Part shown: positions 9,069 to 17,066 of the stretch, piece after piece
Numbering within the stretch: position 1 is the first letter of the stretch
Layout of the letters: the number at the start of each line of letters is the position of its first letter
Source: Bacteroidales bacterium
Lineage (GTDB): Bacteria; Bacteroidota; Bacteroidia; Bacteroidales; UBA932
DNA: 64,000 nt
Direction of reading: 5' to 3'
Assembly (NCBI GenBank): GCA_017561265.1
Contig: JAFZDJ010000010.1
Span: 25,431 to 89,430 of the forward strand
Notes under the pieces: model-generated
Databases searched by the model: none
What the model was told of the DNA's origin: nothing
What the model saw: only the letters and a program-made list of their open reading frames with translations
Program-made: the position numbers and the translations under genes

Positions 9069-9082
9069 TATTTATAACTTTG
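9051..9082 (+). promoter_or_regulatory. Promoter of the TIR-PDZ/trypsin/CHAT operon
   Basis: TTTG at 9051-9054 and TAACTTTG at 9075-9082 are spaced by 20 bases. Transcription would start near 9089, which is too close for a start codon at 9096. The promoter therefore favours translation from the ATG at 9138 or 9144. A second TAnnTTTG match (TACTTTTG, 9010-9017) has no partner upstream. Confidence 0.7.
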
Positions 9083-9143
9083 GGAATCTGCAGAATTGTC
9101 TGCTTTTCCGGATTTTTCAACGCCTGTTATTATCCTGATGACC

Positions 9144-10856
9144 ATGAAGTATGATGTTTTCATAAGCTATCGACGTACTTCGTATGAGAGTGCGAATCTG
9201 ATTGCTACCCGCCTGAGAGCGGAAGGTTACAGAGTATTCTTTGATCTGGAGTCCATGCGTTCGGGACTTTTTAATGAGCAGCTGTATAATGTGATAGAGG
9301 AATGCAAGGATTTTGTCCTGGTACTTCCTCCGGATGCATTCGACCGGTGTCATGATGAGGAAGATTGGCTGAGGAAGGAGATCCTTCATGCAATGAAGCA
9401 TAAGAAGAACATCATACCTGTGACTCTGAATGGTTTCCAGTGGCCGGATTCCATGCCGTCAGGAATGGAGAACCTGTGTTTCTACCAGTCGTTATCGGCA
9501 TCGTCAGTCGAGTACTTTGACCTTTCCATGAAGAGGTTGGAGAAATATCTGAAGAGCAGACGATATTCGAAAGGACGTGTCTTTGCGAGATGGACATCCG
9601 CTATTGTCGGAGGACTGGTTGCCATATTCTTCGTGTCTAACCTCTTGCTTCGTCTGGCCTCGGTTTCAACATGTACGGCATTGGTAGATCATCTGACCAT
9701 GCAGATGGGGGTGGCTGATCTGATAATGGACAGTAATGCTCAACTCCAGGAAACTTGGGAAGAACTTGACGGGCCGGTAGATGAAGATTTTATGGATTTA
9801 TTGGATTTTCATGAAGATGAAATAAACAGAATGCAGTCCGTTCAGAGTCCGAAAAAACTGGAATTTACGGGCTTTCAAATGCTTATGTTGGGCGCTTACG
9901 GGCTTTCCGAGGAGGCGATAAGTCAGTTTGATGAGTCTGTCGATCTTATGTATGAAGAGATACGGAGGATTATTGATTATATAAGGTCAAATAGTGATAT
10001 GGATCTGACAAAGCCTTCCATGAAGCATAACATCACCAACGATTTCAAGATAAGCCAGCATATGAATAATGCGACTTACTATGTATATCTGCAAGTTATG
10101 AATGCCATGCCTGCGAAGTCGCTGGATAATTATCATAAGGTAGCAAGCAAATTCTCCTATATGCCTAAGTGCGGCATAGGATTGAAGTCCAAGGAATATG
10201 AAAAGATGGCAACCAATGAGTTCGCGATTGCAGAAAAGCTTATTGGAGAAATAGGACAGAATGTCCGTAATACCAAAGATGAGCTGGCGGAGGTGGAGGC
10301 AAGGCAGGATTCTCTCAATCAGGAAATCATAAAGCATTATAATGAAGATCTTGCAACTTATGCAATATCTCCTGATGATGTTGAGGTGTTGAACTGGAAT
10401 CGTATATTGATGATCACAGCCTACCTTGAAGGAACGGTGGAGATGGCCGCGGATGAGGATATATATGACATGGGACCGGTTACTCCAGAGGTTGTGTTCT
10501 CAGATCTTTCCGGAATGATAGATAAGTTCGTGGACTTGTATCCGCATGCCGTAAAATATGCCCTTCCTGTTAAGGAGTTTTATCGCGAGGTCGCCGCCCT
10601 TCAACGTCCATTCAAAGGGGTCTTGTTCGGTGGCTTTTCTGACGGTAATGCTGATTACGGCCTTGAACTGGGAGATATTATCATTAAGGTGAATGGTGAT
10701 TATGTTTCTAGTACAGAAGAGATAACCGAAGCTTGTAAGAGGATTGGTGATGTGAAAATGACTTACTTGAGACTTGTCGACGGAGAGTTGAAAGAAAATT
10801 CCGTTGAGCTTCCATCTGGTGTCAAGTCGATCATGACGGCAGCAATCAAACTTTGA
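9144..10856 (+). CDS. SARM1-like TIR domain, TM helix and periplasmic PDZ-like domain
   Basis: Starting at the ATG that gives MKYDVFISYRR, the product has 570 residues. Residues 1-140 are a TIR domain unusually close in pattern to human SARM1 as I remember it: DVFISYRR, VFFDLESM, DFVLVLPPDAFDRC, DWLRKEI, KKNIIPV and GFQWP. Glu79 in DWLRKE matches the SARM1 catalytic glutamate. A basic stretch precedes one membrane helix (about 150-171), so the TIR lies in the cytosol and the rest in the periplasm. After a helical region, about 490-560 looks like a PDZ domain (GVLFGGFSDGNAD, LGDIIIKVNG, VSSTEEI). An in-frame ATG at 9138 is an alternative start. The next gene follows by eight bases. I infer an NADase or NAD-signalling receptor controlled from the periplasm. 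Confidence 0.88.
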   Translation: MKYDVFISYRRTSYESANLIATRLRAEGYRVFFDLESMRSGLFNEQLYNVIEECKDFVLVLPPDAFDRCHDEEDWLRKEILHAMKHKKNIIPVTLNGFQWPDSMPSGMENLCFYQSLSASSVEYFDLSMKRLEKYLKSRRYSKGRVFARWTSAIVGGLVAIFFVSNLLLRLASVSTCTALVDHLTMQMGVADLIMDSNAQLQETWEELDGPVDEDFMDLLDFHEDEINRMQSVQSPKKLEFTGFQMLMLGAYGLSEEAISQFDESVDLMYEEIRRIIDYIRSNSDMDLTKPSMKHNITNDFKISQHMNNATYYVYLQVMNAMPAKSLDNYHKVASKFSYMPKCGIGLKSKEYEKMATNEFAIAEKLIGEIGQNVRNTKDELAEVEARQDSLNQEIIKHYNEDLATYAISPDDVEVLNWNRILMITAYLEGTVEMAADEDIYDMGPVTPEVVFSDLSGMIDKFVDLYPHAVKYALPVKEFYREVAALQRPFKGVLFGGFSDGNADYGLELGDIIIKVNGDYVSSTEEITEACKRIGDVKMTYLRLVDGELKENSVELPSGVKSIMTAAIKL

Positions 10857-10864
10857 TACACACC

Positions 10865-12304
10865 ATGAACAGCAGATTAGATGTATATATATGGCCGGAA
10901 AGGGATAAGGATCCTGTTGTGGCGGATAATGCGGCGATAAGAAGATTGCGACAACTTGCTGACGGTTATCGTGCGTCGGATTATGACGGAAACAGATTGC
11001 GGACTCACCTGATTCTCAAGAATCAGGCTTTGGTGAATGTCCTCAGACGTGTCCCTCTGGATCCGGATATGGCAGCCGATATTGAGCTGTATGCTTATAC
11101 GATGGAGGATCTCTGGTCTATGGAAGTTCTGGGTATAAGGCCGGGCACCAATCCTCTTCTTGACAGGATTCCTATCACTCCTGAAAGCGGGAGCCGGGTG
11201 CATCTGGTCTTGTTCGGATCTGGGGCTCAGGCGGAAAGTCTGGCCGTCCACTCAGCCCTTGTAGCACATTATCCGAATTACTGCAGGGATAACAGACTCA
11301 GGACAAGGATTACATGGGTAAGCGACTCCATGACCGATTTTGCCCGTTTCAAACAGCAGTACAAAGGACTTCTGGAAAACAGCTGGAGAAGGAATGTGAC
11401 AATTTCCGGTGATGATGTGAAAATAGATGCGGCTGCTCCAAAATATGTCAATGAACGTCAGGATTTTACGGATGTGGAATGGGAGTTTGTGGAAGCTCGT
11501 GGTTCCGATGACATAATGCTGTACAAACTGACCAGATGGTCTCATGATGAAGACAGACAATTGACGGTTGCCATATGTTATGAAGATGACAGCCGCAATA
11601 TAAATGGAGCATTGTCTATGAGGCTTCCGGATTCCGTGCCTGTTCTTGTCAGGGTCGATGATGATGCTTCCTTGGTGTTCCTTAAGCAGTCAGGCCAATT
11701 CGGACATATAATCCCAATGGGTATGAAGGCAGCCGATCTTCCTTCCATGACTGATTTCATACATATGGCTCAATGTGTCAATTATGCATATTTCAATATG
11801 CGTGAGAGCACGGAAGATGAGCGCAGGCAAGGTGCGGCTGATATGAATGTCGCACTTGAACTTCCTTCTCCTGAGGATCTGCAGGGCTTGTGGAACAGCC
11901 CCAAGCTTACAACGGCCAAGAGATGGTCCAATATATACAATGCATTTACTGTCAATACCAAGATGCGTTCTTTAGGACTGGGTTCTGATGATATTGACTT
12001 TTATGCAGTCGGCCGAAAGGACCTGGAGATGATGGCTGAGGTTGAACACAACAGGTGGAGTGTGGAGGAAATGATTCTGGGATATATCCCGACTACTTCC
12101 GAGGAACATAGGGCGATTCTCGAAGATATCACAAAGCGTAGTCAATATAAGGCGGAGTTCAAGCATGATGACTTGAGGAATTTCTCCGAATTAGGGGTGG
12201 ATGAGACCGGGCTGCCTATCAGTCGTTATGATGTAGGGCTGATACGTTCACTGCCTTTGATAGCTTATGCCTGTCGTATTTCAAAAAATCTTGAAAATGA
12301 GTAA
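10865..12304 (+). CDS. Rossmann-like protein with diverged RyR-like C-terminus
   Basis: I chose the ATG at 10865 (MNSRLDVYIW), eight bases after the previous stop, over an upstream TTG that overlaps it. The 479-residue soluble protein has a Rossmann-type glycine motif in VHLVLFGSGAQAESLAVH near residue 120, resembling the TrkA-N-like domain encoded at 25203-27197. Its C-terminus has MAEVEHNRW, EEMILGYIP, KHDDLRNFSEL and a YD followed by hydrophobics. These features align by eye with the RyR domains in the two other RyR proteins of this locus. RyR domains are thought to bind nucleotide-like ligands in bacteria. The last bases overlap the next gene by eight (ATGAGTAA), a sign of coupled translation. 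The domain calls are inference from motif patterns. Confidence 0.8.
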   Translation: MNSRLDVYIWPERDKDPVVADNAAIRRLRQLADGYRASDYDGNRLRTHLILKNQALVNVLRRVPLDPDMAADIELYAYTMEDLWSMEVLGIRPGTNPLLDRIPITPESGSRVHLVLFGSGAQAESLAVHSALVAHYPNYCRDNRLRTRITWVSDSMTDFARFKQQYKGLLENSWRRNVTISGDDVKIDAAAPKYVNERQDFTDVEWEFVEARGSDDIMLYKLTRWSHDEDRQLTVAICYEDDSRNINGALSMRLPDSVPVLVRVDDDASLVFLKQSGQFGHIIPMGMKAADLPSMTDFIHMAQCVNYAYFNMRESTEDERRQGAADMNVALELPSPEDLQGLWNSPKLTTAKRWSNIYNAFTVNTKMRSLGLGSDDIDFYAVGRKDLEMMAEVEHNRWSVEEMILGYIPTTSEEHRAILEDITKRSQYKAEFKHDDLRNFSELGVDETGLPISRYDVGLIRSLPLIAYACRISKNLENE

Positions 12305-13550
12305 GGAATATTGCGTTTTACGGTATAGGAGTGATGATGGTATCCATAAGAAGGGTGATGTACAATATGTCAGCCAGAGTGTACTTTATGTCGGCCAGAC
12401 GCCTGAATGCAGACTCAGACTTCCGGATCATCCTGATTATGAGGACGCATGCTATGCTGTGATTATCAGAAATCAGGATGGGTCCGGATGGCGCATTGTC
12501 CGTCAGGAGAAGGATGCTTTGATCAGCATAAATGGAGTGCCGTTGAAACTGGCGGCTACGCTTACGGAAAATGACAGGTTAAGTTTTGATAATACTAATC
12601 TTGTATTTGATGTTGAGGCAGGGGACGTACCTGTGAATCAATATGTTGAATATAAGACCGCCGGATGGGTGCGCCTTTCTGTCATCCTGATGTTCGTAAC
12701 ACTGGCAGTCATTGCCTTTGCCTTATATTGGGGCTCAAGGAGCACAATGACTCAATATAAGGCTGAAGTACAGGATATATGCAGGATTGAGGCTGACAGA
12801 TTGATGGTGTTGTCGGATGTGGGAGATACCCTGGAGGTTATTTCCGCTCCGAGGACTTTCGTGGGTACGGGCTTCATAACTGATAGAGGGTATTTCGTGA
12901 CGGCAAGGCATTGCGTGGAATTCTGGCTCTCTTTGGAAGGAGAGCTGAAACCTGATATCGACGATATAGATTCCGATATAGTAAGAAGAGCCATTGAGGC
13001 TGAAACGGATCCTTCGATTCATCTTGTTTCCGTTCTGAAAATAACCAGTTATGACGGAACTCAGTCCTGGCAATGTACATCCGAGGATTTTATAATGGAC
13101 AAGACCCGTGACAATCTGTATGATTACGGTGGTTTTGAATCGGGTTATATCTGGAGAAGCGTTGTCAGTATGTATGAAAAGCGTGATGCGGAACTGGGGG
13201 ATGTCGCTGTCATGAAATGGGAGTACGGTGATGGATGCATTGCATTGGAAAATGGTGATGTGATCCACGAAACGGGAACGGCTTTATGCGCTTTCGGATA
13301 TCCTCAGAACGAAGAACGCCGGGAAGCGGTTTTTGCATTGGATGAAGGCAATGTCTATCAACAGAAGGAGACCCCTTACGAGTGCTTCATATGTACAAAG
13401 GGATTTGATCAGGGATTCTCAGGAGGGCCTGTATTCGCAAAGAAGACAAAGTCTGTAGTCGGCATCGTTTCAAGGTCGTCCGACAGCCATACCCTTGTTG
13501 TACCTGTATCACAGATCCATAGACTGATAAGTGAAATTGAAAATAGATAG
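12297..13550 (+). CDS. FHA-like domain, TM helix and trypsin-like serine protease
   Basis: The chosen ATG at 12297 overlaps the previous stop; an in-frame ATG at 12267 is possible but lies deep in the upstream gene. In the 417-residue product, residues 10-110 resemble an FHA domain (YVGQTPECRLRLPD, ISINGVPL, ENDRLSF), which binds phosphothreonine in other proteins. A membrane helix follows at about 124-145. The C-terminal 240 residues are a trypsin-fold protease: GTGFITDRGYFVTARHCVE with His205, LGDVAVMKW with Asp302 and GFSGGPVF with Ser375, so the triad is complete. Topology would place the FHA domain in the cytosol and the protease in the periplasm, like DegS without its PDZ domain. The PDZ-bearing TIR protein is encoded two genes upstream. 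Confidence 0.88.
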   Translation: MSKEYCVLRYRSDDGIHKKGDVQYVSQSVLYVGQTPECRLRLPDHPDYEDACYAVIIRNQDGSGWRIVRQEKDALISINGVPLKLAATLTENDRLSFDNTNLVFDVEAGDVPVNQYVEYKTAGWVRLSVILMFVTLAVIAFALYWGSRSTMTQYKAEVQDICRIEADRLMVLSDVGDTLEVISAPRTFVGTGFITDRGYFVTARHCVEFWLSLEGELKPDIDDIDSDIVRRAIEAETDPSIHLVSVLKITSYDGTQSWQCTSEDFIMDKTRDNLYDYGGFESGYIWRSVVSMYEKRDAELGDVAVMKWEYGDGCIALENGDVIHETGTALCAFGYPQNEERREAVFALDEGNVYQQKETPYECFICTKGFDQGFSGGPVFAKKTKSVVGIVSRSSDSHTLVVPVSQIHRLISEIENR

Positions 13551-13559
13551 TTTTGCATT

Positions 13560-14750
13560 ATGTTGGCTTCTGATATAAAAGGATACTGCACTGCGGATGC
13601 ATGCTGGAGGTTTATGCATGATGTTGCGTCCCGCATGGCAGAATGTCATGCCGAAGGGCGGTATTGCAGACTTTTAAGGTTGCATGATGTAGTGATTGAT
13701 GATGATGCATTCCGCATCAGCGATGATACTTTATGTGATCAAGGAAGTGCAGAGAGCGATGTGTGGATGCTTGCTGCAGCTGCCTTTGAACTGATATTGG
13801 GAACTCCTGTTTTCAATGGTCTTGGAGAGAAGTGCCAGAAGTCCGATACACCGGTGCCGAATCTTCCTGATAAGGAGATGACTGCTCTGAATGATCTTCT
13901 CCGCAGATGTCTTCAGAAAGATGCATCCAGGCGTCCTGATATGAAAGAAGTGAAGTCTATTGCATCAGATGAGCTGCAGAAGTGTATTTCAAGACCTCGA
14001 GCACAAAGGATATGTCCGGTAAATGCCTGCTCGGTTCCTGACGGTGAGTATGACAGAAAATGGCCGGAAGCTATGACCGTTGTTAAAAAAATGATCATAT
14101 GTGTTCTGCTTGTGGTCATCGGCACAGTGCCTTCATTTTCTCAGTCTCTTCCTTATTTGCAGGATGATGCATATCTCATGGAACTGATGGAGGTTTCCAA
14201 GATGCTGCGTTCGCGTAATGAGTCCATATGGGAAGAGGCTCAGAGCCGGATGAGCAAGATGCTTGAAGTCTTTACAATGATGGATGAGCTTCGAGATGCC
14301 GGGAATGATTGTGTTTTGGTGGGTAATAGTGTCACTTCATTCGGTCTGAACAGAATGATCTCCATGCTGAAAAGGACGAATACGGTCATGCAGAATACCG
14401 GCAAGGGGCTGCTGGACGGAACAGATTTGAGATATCATTATTCAATATATGAAAAGGGAGTAAGAAAGGGAAGTACAGCTACTTATGATGGGCTGTCCGG
14501 ACGCACGGGAAGGCAGGTGTTCGTAATAATACCTTATTCTGCGGATCAGCCATATGAAACGGAACTGTCTCTCTCTGACGGAAAGAAATATCATCCTGTG
14601 CATAAGGACAAGGATGGTATATCCTATTATGTGATTGATGCTGAAGAGGGACCGGGAGATGATGATGTACTTACTTTGAAGGTCAGGAACAATGATATGC
14701 AGAACAACCGTTCCTTTGTCATAATAAATCACAACTATCGTAATAAGTGA
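13560..14750 (+). CDS. Pseudokinase-like C-lobe, TM/signal segment and periplasmic domain
   Basis: Residues 1-150 resemble only the C-lobe of a Ser/Thr protein kinase: SAESDVWMLAAAAFELILGTPVF matches helix F and its DVW motif, and LLRRCLQKDASRRPDMKEV matches the final subdomain (as in DPxxRPxxxE). The glycine loop, the lysine, HRD and DFG are missing or altered (RLLRLHDVVID, FRISD), so it should not phosphorylate. Residues 172-197 (MTVVKKMIICVLLVVIG and on) read like a signal peptide, with possible cleavage after PSFSQS, so either the protein is anchored once or an internal start at 14073 makes a separate exported protein. The remaining 200 residues have no family I know. The stop overlaps the CHAT gene start. 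Confidence 0.78.
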   Translation: MLASDIKGYCTADACWRFMHDVASRMAECHAEGRYCRLLRLHDVVIDDDAFRISDDTLCDQGSAESDVWMLAAAAFELILGTPVFNGLGEKCQKSDTPVPNLPDKEMTALNDLLRRCLQKDASRRPDMKEVKSIASDELQKCISRPRAQRICPVNACSVPDGEYDRKWPEAMTVVKKMIICVLLVVIGTVPSFSQSLPYLQDDAYLMELMEVSKMLRSRNESIWEEAQSRMSKMLEVFTMMDELRDAGNDCVLVGNSVTSFGLNRMISMLKRTNTVMQNTGKGLLDGTDLRYHYSIYEKGVRKGSTATYDGLSGRTGRQVFVIIPYSADQPYETELSLSDGKKYHPVHKDKDGISYYVIDAEEGPGDDDVLTLKVRNNDMQNNRSFVIINHNYRNK

Positions 14751-17053
14751 TGAGAATCGCCAAGTGGATCATATCTGCCTTGATGGGTCTGTCTGCGGGC
14801 ATCCTGTATGCTCAGACGGATCTGGAGATTCTTTATGATGAAGCGTTGCTGTTGAATCAGAGAAAGGAATTCGCAGAAGCGGCAAGAATGTTTATAAAGA
14901 TTCAGGATGATGCGTATGAAGCAGGCGATATGAATCTTCATATTCTTTCGATGACAGCGGAGGGCGAGTGTTATTATATGCTGGATATGGCATCCGACAT
15001 GAAAGGCGTGCTTGAGAAGGCAAAGGCGGCTTACGACAGGTATTCCTACGGACTCGAAGAAATGGAAAGACTTCTTGCCCAGGAAGCGATCAGCAAACTG
15101 GAAGGTTCATATCATTATTGCATGACTGGTGATGACCCTTCTGCATTCTCTAGGGCACAGAATGCATATCATAAGTGTCTTGAACTGATCGTCATGATGA
15201 AGTCTGCATCTGCATCCTTTGATGATAATGAGCTGGAGATCGATGTGCATAGGGAGTTGCTGAGCCTGTATTACAAGCAGAAACAATATGGCAAGGCCTT
15301 GAAGGAAGCTGATGACGTTTATTATTACAGACGTGATATTGGCTTTGACCTCTGGGATACATCTCTTGCCGGAAGACGGGATTTTGATGATTTTGTGGAC
15401 GCGTATGTTGCGCGTGCCATGGTTCTTGCCCGTCTTCATCGTTTTGATGACGCACTTGAGCTCTTGGCAGAGATGCCTGATGAATGCATGGACGAGGCCT
15501 CTTACATACGTACGAAAGGAAAGATTCTGATGCTTCAATATGAGTTTGATGGTGTAGATGGAAGAGAGGCAGCAAGGGACTGTTATGCGAGATATATAAA
15601 GAAACTGCGTCAGGAATTTGACAAGCAGCTGTTGACTCTTTCAGAAGCAGGGCGCGAGCAGTACTGGCTTGCAGTCCATGATTTTCTTTATGACTGTTAT
15701 TGTCTTGGCGGATATGCTTCAGATCTGCTGTATGATGTAGCATTGTTCAGCAAGGGATATCTGCTGAAGTACAGGAACGGAACGTATGCTGATGACTGCA
15801 CATGGGAGGATATCCGTGATGTACTGAAAGATGATGAATGTGCTGTCGAATTTGTCCAGTATATGGACAGATATGAAGAAAAGAACATGGCCGCACTTGT
15901 TGTCAGCAGTGATTATGAATGCCCGCGTTTTGTAAGTTTAGGGCCGGTAAAGAATATCATGACAATGACTCTGGCGGATGGAACTCCTGTCGGTGACGCC
16001 ATTTCCTATGATGTGGGATCGTTGAAAGATGCGCTGTATTCAGATACTGCTGTATTCCGAAAGATTTGGAATGATGAGCTTATGGCATTGACAGAAGGTT
16101 GTAGAACACTGTATTTTGCCCCCGATGGATTCATCCATCAGCTGGCTGTGGAATATATGCATCCTGATCCGTCTGTGGATTGCTGCCGTTTGAGTTCCAC
16201 CGGTTCGCTTCTTTCACGCAGGAAGCATGGTATCGGCAATATTTTACTATGCGGCGGTATGGATTATCATGCCCATGTGCAGCCGGAAAATACGGGAAAT
16301 GATCTCGCCGGCTACAATATGTTCAAGGGAAATGGCGTATATATAAGTTCATTGAAGGGCGCGGAAACGGAGATTGATGCAATATACTTATTGAAGAAAG
16401 AACTTGGTGGAGAAGAAGCAGCTCTGCTGAAGGATGACAAGGCCACTGATGAGGCTTTCAAAAGTCTTATATATGAAGGATACTCGATTGTACATTTGGC
16501 TACACATGGCTATTTTTCAGGAGAAAATGATTTTTCAGATCTGAAAACATCCTATAGAGATCAGAGCATGTCTGAAAGCGGCCTGATTATGGCTGGAGCG
16601 GCAGCAAACATCAATGACAGCGGTTTCGATCCCTTGTATTCGGATGGAATCATTACTGCCAGGGAATTATCCGAGATGGATCTGTCAGATGTGGATCTGA
16701 TTGTGTTGTCTGCCTGTCAGACAGGACTTGGGTATATAACATCTGATGGGGTTTATGGAATACAACGTGCACTTAAGATTGCCGGTGCCACGGCTATGAT
16801 AGTGAGTTTGTGGAGTGTGGATGATGAGGCTACCATGATGTTCATGAAAGCTTTTTATAGTGAGCTTTATAAAGATCCTGCGTCGGGGACGGATATTTAC
16901 AAGGCATTTAACGCTGCCAGACAACAAATGAAGAAGGGAGGACAGGTTTCTGTAAATCGTTTTTCATCCAATTCACTGACACGGAAACCGAAGAGCAGGT
17001 CAGTGGATTCTCCAAGATATTCTGATGCTTTTATTTTGATTGATGGAATCTAA
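14750..17053 (+). CDS. Exported TPR-CHAT caspase-like protease
   Basis: I chose the ATG at 14750, whose first base is the last base of the previous stop; a GTG at 14747 is also in frame. The 767-residue product starts with a clear signal peptide (ending near LYAQ at about residue 22), then has helical TPR-like repeats, and ends in a CHAT domain. The catalytic His586 lies in HLATHGYFSG and Cys656 in LSACQTGLG, with AGATAMIVSLWSVDD following, all as in active CHAT proteases. CHAT enzymes cut partner proteins in gasdermin, type III CRISPR and separase-like systems, usually in the cytosol. An exported version implies a periplasmic substrate, such as a neighbour's extracytoplasmic domain. Nothing suggests that the domain is broken. 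Confidence 0.92.
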   Translation: MRIAKWIISALMGLSAGILYAQTDLEILYDEALLLNQRKEFAEAARMFIKIQDDAYEAGDMNLHILSMTAEGECYYMLDMASDMKGVLEKAKAAYDRYSYGLEEMERLLAQEAISKLEGSYHYCMTGDDPSAFSRAQNAYHKCLELIVMMKSASASFDDNELEIDVHRELLSLYYKQKQYGKALKEADDVYYYRRDIGFDLWDTSLAGRRDFDDFVDAYVARAMVLARLHRFDDALELLAEMPDECMDEASYIRTKGKILMLQYEFDGVDGREAARDCYARYIKKLRQEFDKQLLTLSEAGREQYWLAVHDFLYDCYCLGGYASDLLYDVALFSKGYLLKYRNGTYADDCTWEDIRDVLKDDECAVEFVQYMDRYEEKNMAALVVSSDYECPRFVSLGPVKNIMTMTLADGTPVGDAISYDVGSLKDALYSDTAVFRKIWNDELMALTEGCRTLYFAPDGFIHQLAVEYMHPDPSVDCCRLSSTGSLLSRRKHGIGNILLCGGMDYHAHVQPENTGNDLAGYNMFKGNGVYISSLKGAETEIDAIYLLKKELGGEEAALLKDDKATDEAFKSLIYEGYSIVHLATHGYFSGENDFSDLKTSYRDQSMSESGLIMAGAAANINDSGFDPLYSDGIITARELSEMDLSDVDLIVLSACQTGLGYITSDGVYGIQRALKIAGATAMIVSLWSVDDEATMMFMKAFYSELYKDPASGTDIYKAFNAARQQMKKGGQVSVNRFSSNSLTRKPKSRSVDSPRYSDAFILIDGI

Positions 17054-17066
17054 AACACCTTGAGAT

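Noticed and set aside
9096..9143. ATG at 9096 as start of the TIR-PDZ gene
   Set aside because: The promoter at 9051-9082 would start transcription near 9089, leaving no room for a leader, and the extra residues precede the canonical TIR start.
10853..10855. TTG start for the Rossmann-RyR gene
   Set aside because: It overlaps the previous stop, and an ATG four codons later at 10865 sits well placed after that stop.
13548..13555. TAGTTTTG as a promoter for the pseudokinase gene
   Set aside because: No TTTG lies about 20 bases upstream, the match includes the stop codon of the previous gene, and the start follows only four bases later.
15107..15743. Minus-strand frames of 143 and 183 codons inside the CHAT gene
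   Set aside because: They are rich in His, Gln and Arg without any motif and lie opposite a gene with clear domains.
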